A stretch of 64,000 nucleotides of DNA, taken from positions 26,525 to 90,524 of the forward strand of contig JBGVKY010000021.1 in NCBI GenBank assembly GCA_045123995.1, given 5' to 3'. Numbering within the stretch: position 1 is the stretch's first letter; each line of letters begins with the position of its first letter. The notes below the pieces were generated by a model. That model did no database searches. It was not told where the DNA came from and worked only from the letters and a program-made list of their open reading frames with translations. Below are positions 15,202 to 24,645 of this stretch, piece after piece. A program made the position numbers and the translations under genes. The stretch comes from HGM11501 sp045123995 (GTDB lineage: Bacteria > Bacillota > Clostridia > CAKSNL01 > HGM11501).

Positions 15202-15618
15202 GTGTATAATACCAATAAAGAATATAACCCTACTGCTTTCGAGGAAATGGAAAAGGAAGAAAGGGCACGGCATGAAGAGGAGATGAAAAAAGCCCAGGAG
15301 CGCATTGAAAACAACAAGAGAAGAAAAAAGAAAACTCTTCTTTGTGCTTCGGTGGGAGTTTTGGTAGGAATTATATATATAATATATGTTGCATTGGGAG
15401 TAGAATGGGTGGATGCACTTTTTGAAAGAATTTCAAAGGGCAGAAGCGGGATCCGTTTTATGCTGGATTTTGCACCCCCTGTTTTGGTTTCCGGTGTTTT
15501 GGGATACTTTGCCGCCCGTGGGGAAAAGGGGATTTTTTCCTACATCCTAACAGCGGTATTCTCCTTTATGGTTGTAACCTTGTTGTTCTTAGTTTATCTG
15601 GGATTTATGATGATGTAG
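15202..15618 (+). CDS. hypothetical three-pass membrane protein
   Basis: 138 residues from a GTG at 15202 that follows GAAAGGAGATATTTT. The N-terminal ~50 residues are strongly charged and predict a helix (EEMEKEERARHEEEMKKAQ). Three hydrophobic segments follow, at about 50-70, 90-107 and 112-136, ending YLGFMMM. I do not recognise a family. It precedes degV by 19 bases and shares its promoter, so they form one transcript. Cytoplasmic N-terminus is expected from the basic RRKKK before the first membrane segment. Confidence 0.75.
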   Translation: MYNTNKEYNPTAFEEMEKEERARHEEEMKKAQERIENNKRRKKKTLLCASVGVLVGIIYIIYVALGVEWVDALFERISKGRSGIRFMLDFAPPVLVSGVLGYFAARGEKGIFSYILTAVFSFMVVTLLFLVYLGFMMM

Positions 15619-15637
15619 TAAAAAAGGAAGGTAATTT

Positions 15638-16498
15638 ATGGCTAAAATAAAGATTATTTGTGACAGTGCGGCGGATATTCCTAAGGAAACTGCTGAAAAG
15701 CTGGGAATAAGAGTAATGCCTCTCTGGTATACCTTTGACGGTGAAAATTATCTGGCTGACGGAATTGACCTTAGCAATAAAGAGTTTTTTGACAAGATGA
15801 GAAATGAAAAAATTCTCCCTAAAACCTCTCAGGTGACTGCACCTCAGTGGGAAGAAGCTTTCAGGGAAGAGCTTAAAGAATCAGATTCCATTATCTGTTT
15901 TACCATGAGTTCAGCGGCAAGCGGGACCTGTCAGTCTGCGAATATTGCCAAAAATGAAATTCTTTCGGAAAATCCCGATGCGGATATAACCATTGTTGAC
16001 TCTATGGCCCTTTCATTTACCTACGGTCTTGCTATAACAAAGGTTGCACCCATGGTAAAAGAGGGAAAAACAGTTGAAGAAATAATCCGGGAATATAACC
16101 TTTTAATGTCAAAAATGGTTTATTTCTTCTTAGTTGAAGATCTTGAGTATCTGAAAAAGGGCGGAAGAATAAATTTAGCTACTCTGACACTTGCAAATAT
16201 CATGGATATAAAGCCTGTACTTACGCTTCGTGAAGGACTGGTTGTAAGCTGCGACAAGATAAGGGGCGGAAAGAAGCTCTATGATAAATTTATGCAGATG
16301 TATAAGGATAAAGGATATGTCCTTGACGGCAAAGAAATTTATGTGGTTCACTCCCTGGAGGATGAAAGACGAGATGCTTTTACAGAAGCAGCCAAAGATG
16401 CTTTTAATCCCTCCAAAATTAATGTGCTTGAGCTTGGAGCGACAATCGGAGCTCATGCAGGGCCCGGACTTTCTGCTATAGTGTATATAAAAGATTGA
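15638..16498 (+). CDS. DegV family fatty-acid-binding protein
   Basis: 286 residues, typical. Motifs: the N-terminal KIICDSAADIPKE, the conserved VTAPQWEEAF, MSSAASGTCQSA, VDSMALSFTYG and the EDLEYLKKGGRI stretch of the second domain. Known: DegV/FakB proteins bind a fatty acid and present it to the FakA kinase. No fakA is in the window. The gene is transcribed with the preceding membrane gene; I see no hairpin terminator after it, so some transcripts may run into the pgk promoter region. Confidence 0.93.
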   Translation: MAKIKIICDSAADIPKETAEKLGIRVMPLWYTFDGENYLADGIDLSNKEFFDKMRNEKILPKTSQVTAPQWEEAFREELKESDSIICFTMSSAASGTCQSANIAKNEILSENPDADITIVDSMALSFTYGLAITKVAPMVKEGKTVEEIIREYNLLMSKMVYFFLVEDLEYLKKGGRINLATLTLANIMDIKPVLTLREGLVVSCDKIRGGKKLYDKFMQMYKDKGYVLDGKEIYVVHSLEDERRDAFTEAAKDAFNPSKINVLELGATIGAHAGPGLSAIVYIKD

Positions 16499-16543
16499 CA
16501 AAATAATAACAAATCAGAGGAAAAGTTTAGGGAAATTTTTGTC

Positions 16544-16572
16544 TTGAATAAGAAGTGAAATTTGTGTATAAT
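16544..16572 (+). promoter_or_regulatory. promoter for the pgk-tpiA-gpmI glycolytic run
   Basis: TTGAAT (16544-16549), 17-base spacer, TATAAT (16567-16572), followed about 50 bases later by the pgk start. Confidence 0.8.
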
Positions 16573-16622
16573 AAAAATAGTGAAATTTCGGATATTTTAT
16601 CCGTGAAAGGGTGGATATAAAG

Positions 16623-17915
16623 ATGAATAAAAAGACTGTAAGAGACATTGAAGTAAAAGGCAAGAAAGTTTTGGTAAGATGTGACTTTAACGTTCCCATG
16701 AAAGACGGTGCAATCACCGACGATAAGAGAATTGTAGGTGCACTTCCCACAATTGAATATCTTTTAGAGCAGGGCGCAAAGGTTATTCTTTGCTCTCACA
16801 TGGGTAAGCCTCACGCAGTTTTAACTGAGGGATTTGGTCTTACCAAGAAGGAAAAGGCAAAGGTTGAAGCTCTTCCCGAAGAAGAAAGAGAAGCGGCTAA
16901 GAAGGCTATGCTTGAAAAGGCAGCTAAGGAAGACCCCGTTAAGCTTACATTAAAGCCCGTTGCAGACAGACTTAACGAGCTTTTGGGAAACAAGGTTACT
17001 TTCGCAAAGGATATTATAGGAGAAGATGCAAAGGCAAAGGTAGAAGCTTTAGAAGAAGGCAAGGCAGTTTTGCTTGAAAACGTTCGTTTTGATGCAAGAG
17101 AAACAAAGAACGACCCCGAATTTGCAAAGGAACTTGCTTCCCTTGCAGAAGCTTATGTAAACGATGCTTTCGGTGCAGCTCACAGAGCTCACGCTTCCAC
17201 CGCAGGCGTTACAGAATTTATCCCCGGCGTATCCGGATTTTTGATTGAAAAAGAACTTACCGTTATGGGTGAAGCACTTGAATCTCCCAAGCGTCCCTTT
17301 ATCGCAATTTTGGGCGGTGCTAAGGTTTCCGATAAAATCGGTGTAATCAACAACCTTATCGACAAGGTTGATACTTTAATCGTTGGCGGCGGTATGGCAT
17401 ACACCTTCTTTGCAGCTCAGGGGCACACAGTTGGTACTTCTATTTGCGAAGAAGATAAGCTTGAACTTGCAAATGAGCTTGTTAAAAAAGCAGAAGCTAA
17501 GGGAGTTAAGTTCCTTCTTCCTGTTGACAACATTGTTGCAACAGAATATAAGGAAGATGCAGAGCATAAAGAAGTTGATTCCGATGATATTCCCGACGGA
17601 TGGATGGGACTTGATATCGGCAAAAAAACCCGTAAGATTTATGCCGAAGCTATAGAGGGTGCAGGAACAGTTATCTGGAACGGTCCTATGGGCGTTTCCG
17701 AATGGGATAACTTTGCAGGCGGAACAACAGCTGTTGCAGAAGCAATCGCTAAGAGCGGTGCAATTTCCATCATTGGCGGCGGCGACAGCGCTGCAGCAGT
17801 TAAGAAGCTTGGCTATGCAGATAAGATGACTCACATTTCCACAGGTGGCGGTGCTTCTCTTGAATTCTTAGAGGGTAAGGTACTTCCAGGAATTGATTGC
17901 TTACAGAATAAATAA
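16623..17915 (+). CDS. pgk: phosphoglycerate kinase
   Basis: 430 residues from the ATG at 16623, which lies 9 bases after GGTGG; the in-frame GTG at 16611 lies inside that purine-rich site and is less likely. Motifs: VLVRCDFNVPMKDG near the start, LCSHMGKPH, LLENVRFDARE, AFGAAHRAHAST, ILGGAKVSDKIGV and the nucleotide-loop GGGDSAAAV near the end. It transfers phosphate from 1,3-bisphosphoglycerate to ADP. It is somewhat longer than usual (~395) because of a charged insertion around residues 65-100. tpiA follows after 28 bases in the same transcript. Confidence 0.98.
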   Translation: MNKKTVRDIEVKGKKVLVRCDFNVPMKDGAITDDKRIVGALPTIEYLLEQGAKVILCSHMGKPHAVLTEGFGLTKKEKAKVEALPEEEREAAKKAMLEKAAKEDPVKLTLKPVADRLNELLGNKVTFAKDIIGEDAKAKVEALEEGKAVLLENVRFDARETKNDPEFAKELASLAEAYVNDAFGAAHRAHASTAGVTEFIPGVSGFLIEKELTVMGEALESPKRPFIAILGGAKVSDKIGVINNLIDKVDTLIVGGGMAYTFFAAQGHTVGTSICEEDKLELANELVKKAEAKGVKFLLPVDNIVATEYKEDAEHKEVDSDDIPDGWMGLDIGKKTRKIYAEAIEGAGTVIWNGPMGVSEWDNFAGGTTAVAEAIAKSGAISIIGGGDSAAAVKKLGYADKMTHISTGGGASLEFLEGKVLPGIDCLQNK

Positions 17916-17943
17916 TTATACCTAAGAGAAAGGATTGATTTAC

Positions 17944-18693
17944 ATGGCAAGAAAGATACTTGCAGCAGGCAACTGGAAAATGAATAAGACCGCATCTGAG
18001 GCAAAGGCTTTCATCGGCGAGCTTAAAGAAAGCATTAAGGATGCTAAGAACGAAGTTTTAATTTGTGTTCCTTTCACAAATCTTGAAACTGCAGTAGAAG
18101 CTACAAAGGGCACCAACATTTCAGTTGGTGCAGAAAACATGGACTATCACGACAGCGGTGCATATACAGGCGAAGTAAGCGCTGATATGCTTTTGGACCT
18201 TGGCGTTAAGTACGTTGTAATCGGTCACTCTGAAAGAAGAGAATACTATAATGAAACTGACAAGACAGTTAATGCAAAGGTATTAAAGGCTATTGAAAAG
18301 GGAATTACTCCCGTACTTTGCTGTGGCGAAAGCTTAGAGCAGAGAGAAGACAACATCACCTTTGAATGGGTTAGAATGCAGATTAAGATTGCATTAAAGG
18401 GCTTATCTTCTGAAGATGTTAAGAAGGTTGTTATCGCATACGAACCTATCTGGGCTATCGGCACAGGTAAGACCGCTACAAACGAGCAGGCTAACGAAGT
18501 TTGTGCAGACATAAGAGCATGTCTCCGTGAGGTATATGGCGACGATGTTGCTGATAATACAAGAATTCTCTATGGCGGAAGCGTAAACGCAGGAAATGCG
18601 GCCCAGCTTTTTGCAATGAGCGACATTGACGGCGGCTTAGTTGGCGGTGCAAGCCTTAAGGTTGCAGATTTCACAACTATCGCAAACGCATAA
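17944..18693 (+). CDS. tpiA: triosephosphate isomerase
   Basis: 249 residues from the ATG at 17944, which follows AGAGAAAGGATTGATTTAC; an in-frame TTG nine bases upstream is not needed. Motifs: AAGNWKMNK at the N-terminus (catalytic Asn and Lys), VIGHSERRE (His) and AYEPIWAIGTGKTA (catalytic Glu), then GGSVNAGNA. It interconverts dihydroxyacetone phosphate and glyceraldehyde 3-phosphate. It sits between pgk and gpmI, a common Firmicute order. Confidence 0.98.
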   Translation: MARKILAAGNWKMNKTASEAKAFIGELKESIKDAKNEVLICVPFTNLETAVEATKGTNISVGAENMDYHDSGAYTGEVSADMLLDLGVKYVVIGHSERREYYNETDKTVNAKVLKAIEKGITPVLCCGESLEQREDNITFEWVRMQIKIALKGLSSEDVKKVVIAYEPIWAIGTGKTATNEQANEVCADIRACLREVYGDDVADNTRILYGGSVNAGNAAQLFAMSDIDGGLVGGASLKVADFTTIANA

Positions 18694-18705
18694 ATAAAAG
18701 GATTT

Positions 18706-18731
18706 AAGGCGAAAGATGATTCTTTCGCCTT
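18706..18731 (+). promoter_or_regulatory. intercistronic hairpin between tpiA and gpmI
   Basis: A perfect 11-bp stem AAGGCGAAAGA / TCTTTCGCCTT with loop TGAT, followed by ACTTTTGG rather than a full T tract. It is probably an RNA-stability or partial-attenuation element, not a full terminator. It ends 7 bases before the gpmI ribosome site. Confidence 0.65.
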
Positions 18732-18753
18732 ACTTTTGGAAAGGAATGATTTT

Positions 18754-20307
18754 ATGACAAAACCTACCGCACTTATTATCATGGATGGTTTTGCTTTCAA
18801 TGAAAATACAGAGGGGAATGCAATAAAAAGTGCAAAAACCCCTTACCTTGACAAGCTTTTTGAAACTTGTCCCTACACAAAAATCGGTGCCAGCGGAATG
18901 GATGTAGGTCTTCCCGACGGCCAGATGGGTAACTCTGAGGTTGGTCATACCAATATCGGTGCCGGAAGAGTTGTATATCAGGAGCTTACCAGAATTACAA
19001 AGTCCATAAAAGACGGGGACTTTTTTGAAAATGAAGCTCTTTTGGGAGCAATTGAAAACTGCAAAAAGAATAAAAGTGCTCTCCACTTTGCAGGTCTTTT
19101 ATCTTCAGGCGGTGTACACAGCCATATAGAACATCTTTACGGACTTCTTAATATGGCTAAGAAAAACGGACTTAGCGATGTTTTCGTTCACTGCATCATG
19201 GACGGACGTGACGTTTCTCCTACTTCGGGAATTGATTTCATCGGAGAGCTTAAAGCTAAAATGAAAGAAATCGGCGTTGGTAAAATTGCAACTGTTATGG
19301 GCAGATACTATGCTATGGACAGAGACAATAACTGGAACCGTGTAGTTAAGGCATATGATGCCATGGTAATGGGCGAGGGAGAACTTGTTTCAGATATTTC
19401 TCTTAAAATAAAAGAATCCTACGAAACCAAGGACGAAAACGGAGCACTTCTGACAGATGAATTCATACGTCCTATGGTAGCTATGGAAGGAAATGAAGCT
19501 GTTGGAAAAATAAAGGAAAATGATTCGGTTGTATTTTTCAACTTCCGTCCTGACAGAGCAAGAGAAATCACGAGAACATTTGTTGATCCCGATTTTTCCG
19601 GATTTGAAAGAAGAAACGGCTTTATGAACCTTTACTATGTATGCATGACACAGTATGACAAGACTATGCCCAATGTAGAAGTTGCATTCAAGCCTGAAAG
19701 TCTCACAAATACTTTTGGAGAATACATAAGCTCCAAGGGTCTTTCCCAGCTCAGAATTGCTGAAACAGAAAAGTATGCCCATGTAACATTCTTCTTCAAC
19801 GGCGGTGTTGAAAAGGAATACGAGGGAGAGGACAGAGCCTTAATTGCTTCTCCTAAGGTTGCAACTTATGACTTGAAACCCTCTATGAGTGCTTACGAGG
19901 TTACGGAGGAAGCGTTAAAGAGAATTGAGTCGGATAAATATGACTGCATCATATTGAACTTTGCAAACTGTGATATGGTTGGACATACCGGTGTGTTCTC
20001 TGCAGCGGTTTCTGCAGTGGAAACAGTTGACGAATGTGTTGGAAAGGTGGTTGACGCAGTTATTTTAAAGGGCGGTGTTGCCATGATTACTGCAGACCAC
20101 GGAAATGCAGACCAGATGGTTGACCCCGATACAAAGGAAGCTTTTACTGCTCACACAACAAACCCCGTTCCCTTTATCATTGTAGGAAAGGGAGAGGTTA
20201 AAATGCGTGAAGGCGGAAGACTTTGTGATATAGCACCCACAATGTTGGATGTTATGAATATAGAAAAGCCCTCTGAAATGACAGGAGAAAGCTTAATAAT
20301 AAAATAA
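18754..20307 (+). CDS. gpmI: 2,3-bisphosphoglycerate-independent phosphoglycerate mutase
   Basis: 517 residues from the ATG at 18754, chosen because GGAAAGGA is 8 bases upstream; a TTG at 18736 would overlap the ribosome site. Motifs: ALIIMDGFA at the N-terminus (metal Asp), MGNSEVGHTNIGAGR (catalytic Ser), HCIMDGRDVSPTSG, FFNFRPDRAREITR and TADHGNADQMV. It interconverts 3- and 2-phosphoglycerate using two Mn2+ ions. A strong terminator ends the glycolytic run; enolase is not next to it. Confidence 0.97.
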   Translation: MTKPTALIIMDGFAFNENTEGNAIKSAKTPYLDKLFETCPYTKIGASGMDVGLPDGQMGNSEVGHTNIGAGRVVYQELTRITKSIKDGDFFENEALLGAIENCKKNKSALHFAGLLSSGGVHSHIEHLYGLLNMAKKNGLSDVFVHCIMDGRDVSPTSGIDFIGELKAKMKEIGVGKIATVMGRYYAMDRDNNWNRVVKAYDAMVMGEGELVSDISLKIKESYETKDENGALLTDEFIRPMVAMEGNEAVGKIKENDSVVFFNFRPDRAREITRTFVDPDFSGFERRNGFMNLYYVCMTQYDKTMPNVEVAFKPESLTNTFGEYISSKGLSQLRIAETEKYAHVTFFFNGGVEKEYEGEDRALIASPKVATYDLKPSMSAYEVTEEALKRIESDKYDCIILNFANCDMVGHTGVFSAAVSAVETVDECVGKVVDAVILKGGVAMITADHGNADQMVDPDTKEAFTAHTTNPVPFIIVGKGEVKMREGGRLCDIAPTMLDVMNIEKPSEMTGESLIIK

Positions 20308-20310
20308 AAT

Positions 20311-20347
20311 AAAAAGTCCTTTTTTCTTTGAAAAGAGGACTTTTTTT
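20311..20347 (+). terminator. intrinsic terminator after gpmI
   Basis: AGTCCT paired with AGGACT, extended by TTTTTC/GAAAAG (one G-U), loop TTT, with an A tract before and seven T after. Confidence 0.9.
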
Positions 20348-20451
20348 GTTTCGGGACAAAAAAACTAAGAAATTAAAGGGGATATGACAAAAAATAAAGG
20401 AATTCATAAAAAATTCATGCTATAATTAAGGGTAAATGGAACGGAAAATGG

Positions 20452-20480
20452 TGGACAAAATTCGGATTTCATGATAAAAT
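20452..20480 (+). promoter_or_regulatory. promoter of the first hydrolase/discoidin operon
   Basis: TGGACA (20452-20457), 17-base spacer, TAAAAT (20475-20480) with an extended TGA just before the -10. A second extended -10, TGCTATAAT, lies upstream at 20418-20426. Confidence 0.7.
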
Positions 20481-20505
20481 ATGAATATAAAAAAGGGGAT
20501 AAATT

Positions 20506-23175
20506 ATGAAAAGGATATTAACTTTGATGCTGGCACTTTCGCTGATATTCACAGTGATTCTGGCACTGCCCGCACAAGCGGAATTTTCCGAGATAAAAAC
20601 TGAAACGGCATATTCAAGTAACGCCGTAAGCAAGGATGGATCAGGGTATCATTTTACTAATCCATACGGATATCTGGGCTTTGCGAAAGTTGACTTGACG
20701 GGAGCCAAATCCATCATAATAAAGGCAACAAATAAAGTTACAGGCGGCTACGACGGAGAATGGCTTCAGGTGAGACTTGACACGCCCAAGGGTGAGCTTA
20801 TAGGAACTGTGGAAATGGGAGAATATGCCCCTTCTGAGGCCATTGAATTTAAAGGTTCATTAAAGGCAACAGAAGGAGAACACGATATATTTTTGGTTTC
20901 TACAATATCAAGTCGTGGTTCTGCCAATGCGAGAATAGAAAGCTTTACCCTTTCCAGAGAAGAATATAAGAAAGATAAATATATTCCCGTTCCCGACGAG
21001 AAAATCGTGGATAATCACCATTCTGCTTGGGCTATGACCGACGACCTTGGCAGAAAGGTTGCAGATTTTGAAGAGGTGGGACCCTTAAAAGAAGGAAAGC
21101 AGGTTGGTATTTTCTACTGGACCTGGCATCACAGAGGAGTTGTCGACAGCAAGCCTGTAAATATGAGCGAATTTGCGAAAAAATATCCTGAGGCAAAGTA
21201 CGATTACTACCATGAGGCGTGGAAAGCTGCGGGAGACAGATATTTCTGGAATGAGCCACTTTTCGGATATTATTCTAATCTTGACTATTTTGTGGGAAGA
21301 AAGCATGCCGAAATGCTTGCTAATGCAGGAGTTGATGCACTTTTCTTTGATGCAACCAATGGTGCATCTACATGGAAAAGCTCAACAGATGTTTTATTCG
21401 AAGCACTGAGGGATGCAAGGGCAGACGGAATAAATGCACCTAAAATAGCATATATGACGCCTTTTTCACCTACAAACGAGGACGGAAAGAACAACGTAAC
21501 AAGAATATACTTAAATACATATAAAGACGGAAACTGGTCCGACCTCTGGTATTACTGGGAGGGCAAGCCCCTTATATTGGCTTATACCGACTGGCTCAAG
21601 CCCCTGGCCGGAGATGGAGAAGATGTAAAACTCATGGATGAAATTAAAAACTTCTTCACCTTCCGCGGACCTCAGCCTTCATATAGAGGCGGACAGGTAC
21701 TTCCCAATCAGTGGGGATGGCTTGAGCTTTATCCCCAGAACGGATATACCAAAAACGAAGACGGAACTTTTGAGCAGGTAGCTGTAGGGGTTGCGGCAAA
21801 CCATTCCTACGCTAAAAATTCAATTACAGCAATGAACGATAACTTTGCTATGGGAAGAAGTTATACATACCTTTTGGGACATGACAAGTCTGAGGGAGCC
21901 TATAAATACGGATACTTCTTTACAGAACAGCTCAAAAGGGCTCTGGAAATTGATCCGGAGTTTATGTTTATAACAGGCTGGAATGAGTGGAGAGCAGGCC
22001 GCTATGAGGTATGGGGCGGAATTAAGAACGCAAGCCCTGACACATATGACAACGAGGGAAGCCGAGACATGGAGCCTACCAAGGGAGATATGAAAGATAA
22101 CTACTATGCTCTTTTGGTGGATGCTGTCCGTAAATTCAAGGGAGCGGAACAAGTTCCTGCAGCAGGAGCTGAAAAGACAATAGACCTTTCTGACATAAGT
22201 TCTTGGGATGGCGTTACTCCTGAATATATAAACGACAAGGGTATATATGAAAGAAACGCTTTAGGCATAGGTAAAGTCCTTTACGAAAATTACACCCAGA
22301 GAAACAATGTTATAAAATCAAAGGTTTCAAGAGATTCTGAAAATCTTTACTTCCTGGCAGAAGCGGAAAAGGATATAAAAAAGCCCGTTGGGGATGCGTG
22401 GATGAAGCTTTATATTGATGTTGACAGAAACCATGCCACAGGCTGGGAAGGCTATGACTTTGTTGTAAACTGTCCCGAGGCCGGAGTGATTTCGTCACTT
22501 AATAAAGACGGAAGCACAAATGTACTGGGGGACATAGAATATGTCCTTTCCGGAAAGACCGTATCTTTAAAAATTCCAAGAGCAATTCTTGGCATCGGTG
22601 AAACTGTCAATATAGAATTCAAGTGGGTTGACAATGCAAAGGGAGATATATTAAACTTTTATGTTGACGGAAAATGTGCTCCTATGGGAAGATTTAATTA
22701 TATCTATTCTGAAAAAGAGCAGATTAGCCTTTCTTCTGAAGAAAGAAAAGCTCTTTCCGGCGTAACTGTCGTGGCTGACGGTTCCAACCGGGCATTTGTA
22801 AACGGCGGTAAGATTTATACCTACGATCCTGATACACGCTACGGAGCAATGAGAATAAACGGAGTTATGTATATTCCTACATATTTCCTTACAGATGCTC
22901 TTAACTTAAAGACAGTTTGGGAAAGTGAAAGACTTATTCTTAAATTAAGAGGGGAAGACAGAATTTATACTACAGTTGGAACAAATGAAGCAAGAAAGAA
23001 TGGTATTTCTCTGACTCTTACAAATCCTGCAACAGTAATTGACGGAATTCCCTACATTCCCGTAAGTCTGCTTAAAGAGGCACTGAATTTGGAAATTTAC
23101 GAAAACGGCTATGTGGTGGCATTCGGTAAAAACATAAACAAGGCAGCAGTAGATGCGTTGGCCTTAAAGTTTTAA
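20506..23175 (+). CDS. secreted GH99/WbsX-like putative glycoside hydrolase, paralog A
   Basis: 889 residues. Signal peptide 1-25. Residues about 26-150 resemble a CBM6-type sugar-binding sandwich (DGEWLQVRLDTPKGELIG). About 165-545 is a predicted TIM barrel with FYWTWHHRG, WNEPLFGYY and FITGWNEW (near 490), the last typical of the GH99-like/WbsX group. About 560-735 resembles a CBM9-like domain (LYIDVDRNHATGWEGYDFVVN). The end (about 750-889) is a stalk-like domain related to the copper amine oxidase N-terminus. Inference: secreted polysaccharide hydrolase; the substrate is unknown and the catalytic acids cannot be assigned safely. The discoidin gene follows after 18 bases, so they form one operon. 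Paralogs lie at 25917 and 31894. Confidence 0.75.
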   Translation: MKRILTLMLALSLIFTVILALPAQAEFSEIKTETAYSSNAVSKDGSGYHFTNPYGYLGFAKVDLTGAKSIIIKATNKVTGGYDGEWLQVRLDTPKGELIGTVEMGEYAPSEAIEFKGSLKATEGEHDIFLVSTISSRGSANARIESFTLSREEYKKDKYIPVPDEKIVDNHHSAWAMTDDLGRKVADFEEVGPLKEGKQVGIFYWTWHHRGVVDSKPVNMSEFAKKYPEAKYDYYHEAWKAAGDRYFWNEPLFGYYSNLDYFVGRKHAEMLANAGVDALFFDATNGASTWKSSTDVLFEALRDARADGINAPKIAYMTPFSPTNEDGKNNVTRIYLNTYKDGNWSDLWYYWEGKPLILAYTDWLKPLAGDGEDVKLMDEIKNFFTFRGPQPSYRGGQVLPNQWGWLELYPQNGYTKNEDGTFEQVAVGVAANHSYAKNSITAMNDNFAMGRSYTYLLGHDKSEGAYKYGYFFTEQLKRALEIDPEFMFITGWNEWRAGRYEVWGGIKNASPDTYDNEGSRDMEPTKGDMKDNYYALLVDAVRKFKGAEQVPAAGAEKTIDLSDISSWDGVTPEYINDKGIYERNALGIGKVLYENYTQRNNVIKSKVSRDSENLYFLAEAEKDIKKPVGDAWMKLYIDVDRNHATGWEGYDFVVNCPEAGVISSLNKDGSTNVLGDIEYVLSGKTVSLKIPRAILGIGETVNIEFKWVDNAKGDILNFYVDGKCAPMGRFNYIYSEKEQISLSSEERKALSGVTVVADGSNRAFVNGGKIYTYDPDTRYGAMRINGVMYIPTYFLTDALNLKTVWESERLILKLRGEDRIYTTVGTNEARKNGISLTLTNPATVIDGIPYIPVSLLKEALNLEIYENGYVVAFGKNINKAAVDALALKF

Positions 23176-23193
23176 GAAAGGGGGAACTTATAA

Positions 23194-24594
23194 ATGAAAA
23201 AAATATTATCTCTGACATTATGCCTTTTTGTGATGATGAGTTTTTTCTCCCTTGCTGTAAACGAGAGCGATGAGCTTCCGGTAGAAGGCTGGACCTTTGA
23301 TGCTTCGAGCATAAATGAAAATAACGGTGTTCCTCTTGAAGTACCGGAGAAAACCATTGACGGAAGCTTAAAGAGCCATTGGCACACCATGATAAAGCCC
23401 AAGGCGGAGGGGCCTCACTATATTACGATAATTCTTCCTGAGGAAAAAGTTGTAAGCGGATTTCGATACTATCCCAGAAGCTCGGGAAGTGCGGGAATTT
23501 GCACCAGATATGAAATTCACGTTTCTCATGACGGTGAAAATTTCGCCCAAATTACTAAGGGAGACTGGAAAAACGATGCTTCAGCAAAGACAGCCGAATT
23601 TAATATGAACGTAAAAGCTAAGGCAGTTAAACTGGTGCTTGTACAGGCGAAAGACGGATATGGTTCGGCAGGTGAATTACGTCTTATAGGAGAAAATCCC
23701 AATAAAAAGACCGTAACTGCAAAGGAGTTTGTGGAAAAAAAGGATGACTATACATTTGTTCCGGTGTTCCAAGAGAAAATATCGGTAAAGGTAGATAAAC
23801 CGGCTAACAGAACACCTCTTTACATGATAGACGGACTGGCAGACAGCTACTATCATTCGGAAATAACCAGTGAACCCGGAAGACTTCCTGTTACAATTGA
23901 CTTTGACCTGGGCTATGCTTATAATATAAGCGGAATTTCCTACACACCCAGAATGGATGGTATAGCAGGACATTTCAAGGATTTCGAGGTTGAATATTCC
24001 CTGGACAAGGAAAATTACGAATTTTTTGATTCTTTCACCTTTGATAAGATTGACAATACAAAAAAGGAAATTTTATTCAAAGAACCTATAAGAGCCAGAT
24101 GTGTAAGAATTATAGTCATTGATGGTCATGGAGAATATGCTACCTGTGCCGAGCTTGAATTTTTACAGACCAGAGCGGACAATAAAAAAGATGATGAGGC
24201 AGACGATATAGAATATAAACTCAAGATAGGTTCAAAGGATATATCGGTGAAAAAACACGGGGAAGAATCCGTGGTGACAACTGATGTTGCTCCTTTTATA
24301 TACAGAGGTTCCACAATGATTCCTTTAAGGGGATTACTTGAACAGATGGGAGCAGACATAAATTGGGTGGCTTACAACCAGACAATTGAGGTATTTACAG
24401 AAAGAGAAGATTTTATGCTCTTTCAGGTTGAAGAGGACGAAGTGTTTATCAATGACGTAAGATTCAACACTCCTGTTGCACCCATGATAAAGGACGGAAG
24501 AACATTCATTCCTTTAAGATTCGTATCTGAAAATATGGGATATGAGGTTTTATGGAATGGAGAAAAAAAGGAAATCACTATAAGAAATAAGTAA
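23194..24594 (+). CDS. secreted discoidin (F5/8 type C) protein, 2 domains, paralog A
   Basis: 466 residues. A signal peptide (1-22), two F5/8C-like galactose-binding folds (about 30-165 and 185-330) and a C-terminal stalk-like domain (about 345-466; the motif GRTFIPLRFVSENMGY). The first fold contains DGSLKSHWHT and HYITIILPEE, the pattern of discoidin sandwiches. Family members bind sugars or other ligands. It shares the intercistronic sequence and ribosome site with the two sister operons. It has no catalytic motif. The likely role is substrate capture or surface attachment for its hydrolase partner. Confidence 0.8.
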   Translation: MKKILSLTLCLFVMMSFFSLAVNESDELPVEGWTFDASSINENNGVPLEVPEKTIDGSLKSHWHTMIKPKAEGPHYITIILPEEKVVSGFRYYPRSSGSAGICTRYEIHVSHDGENFAQITKGDWKNDASAKTAEFNMNVKAKAVKLVLVQAKDGYGSAGELRLIGENPNKKTVTAKEFVEKKDDYTFVPVFQEKISVKVDKPANRTPLYMIDGLADSYYHSEITSEPGRLPVTIDFDLGYAYNISGISYTPRMDGIAGHFKDFEVEYSLDKENYEFFDSFTFDKIDNTKKEILFKEPIRARCVRIIVIDGHGEYATCAELEFLQTRADNKKDDEADDIEYKLKIGSKDISVKKHGEESVVTTDVAPFIYRGSTMIPLRGLLEQMGADINWVAYNQTIEVFTEREDFMLFQVEEDEVFINDVRFNTPVAPMIKDGRTFIPLRFVSENMGYEVLWNGEKKEITIRNK

Positions 24595-24600
24595 AAAAGA

Positions 24601-24635
24601 AGGTGCTCCTAACTGGTAGGGGCACCTGTTTTTTT
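24601..24635 (+). terminator. intrinsic terminator of operon A
   Basis: An 11-bp stem AGGTGCTCCTA / TAGGGGCACCT (one G-U pair), loop ACTGG and seven T. It separates operon A from the convergent AraC gene. Confidence 0.9.
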
Positions 24636-24645
24636 CTATCTATTT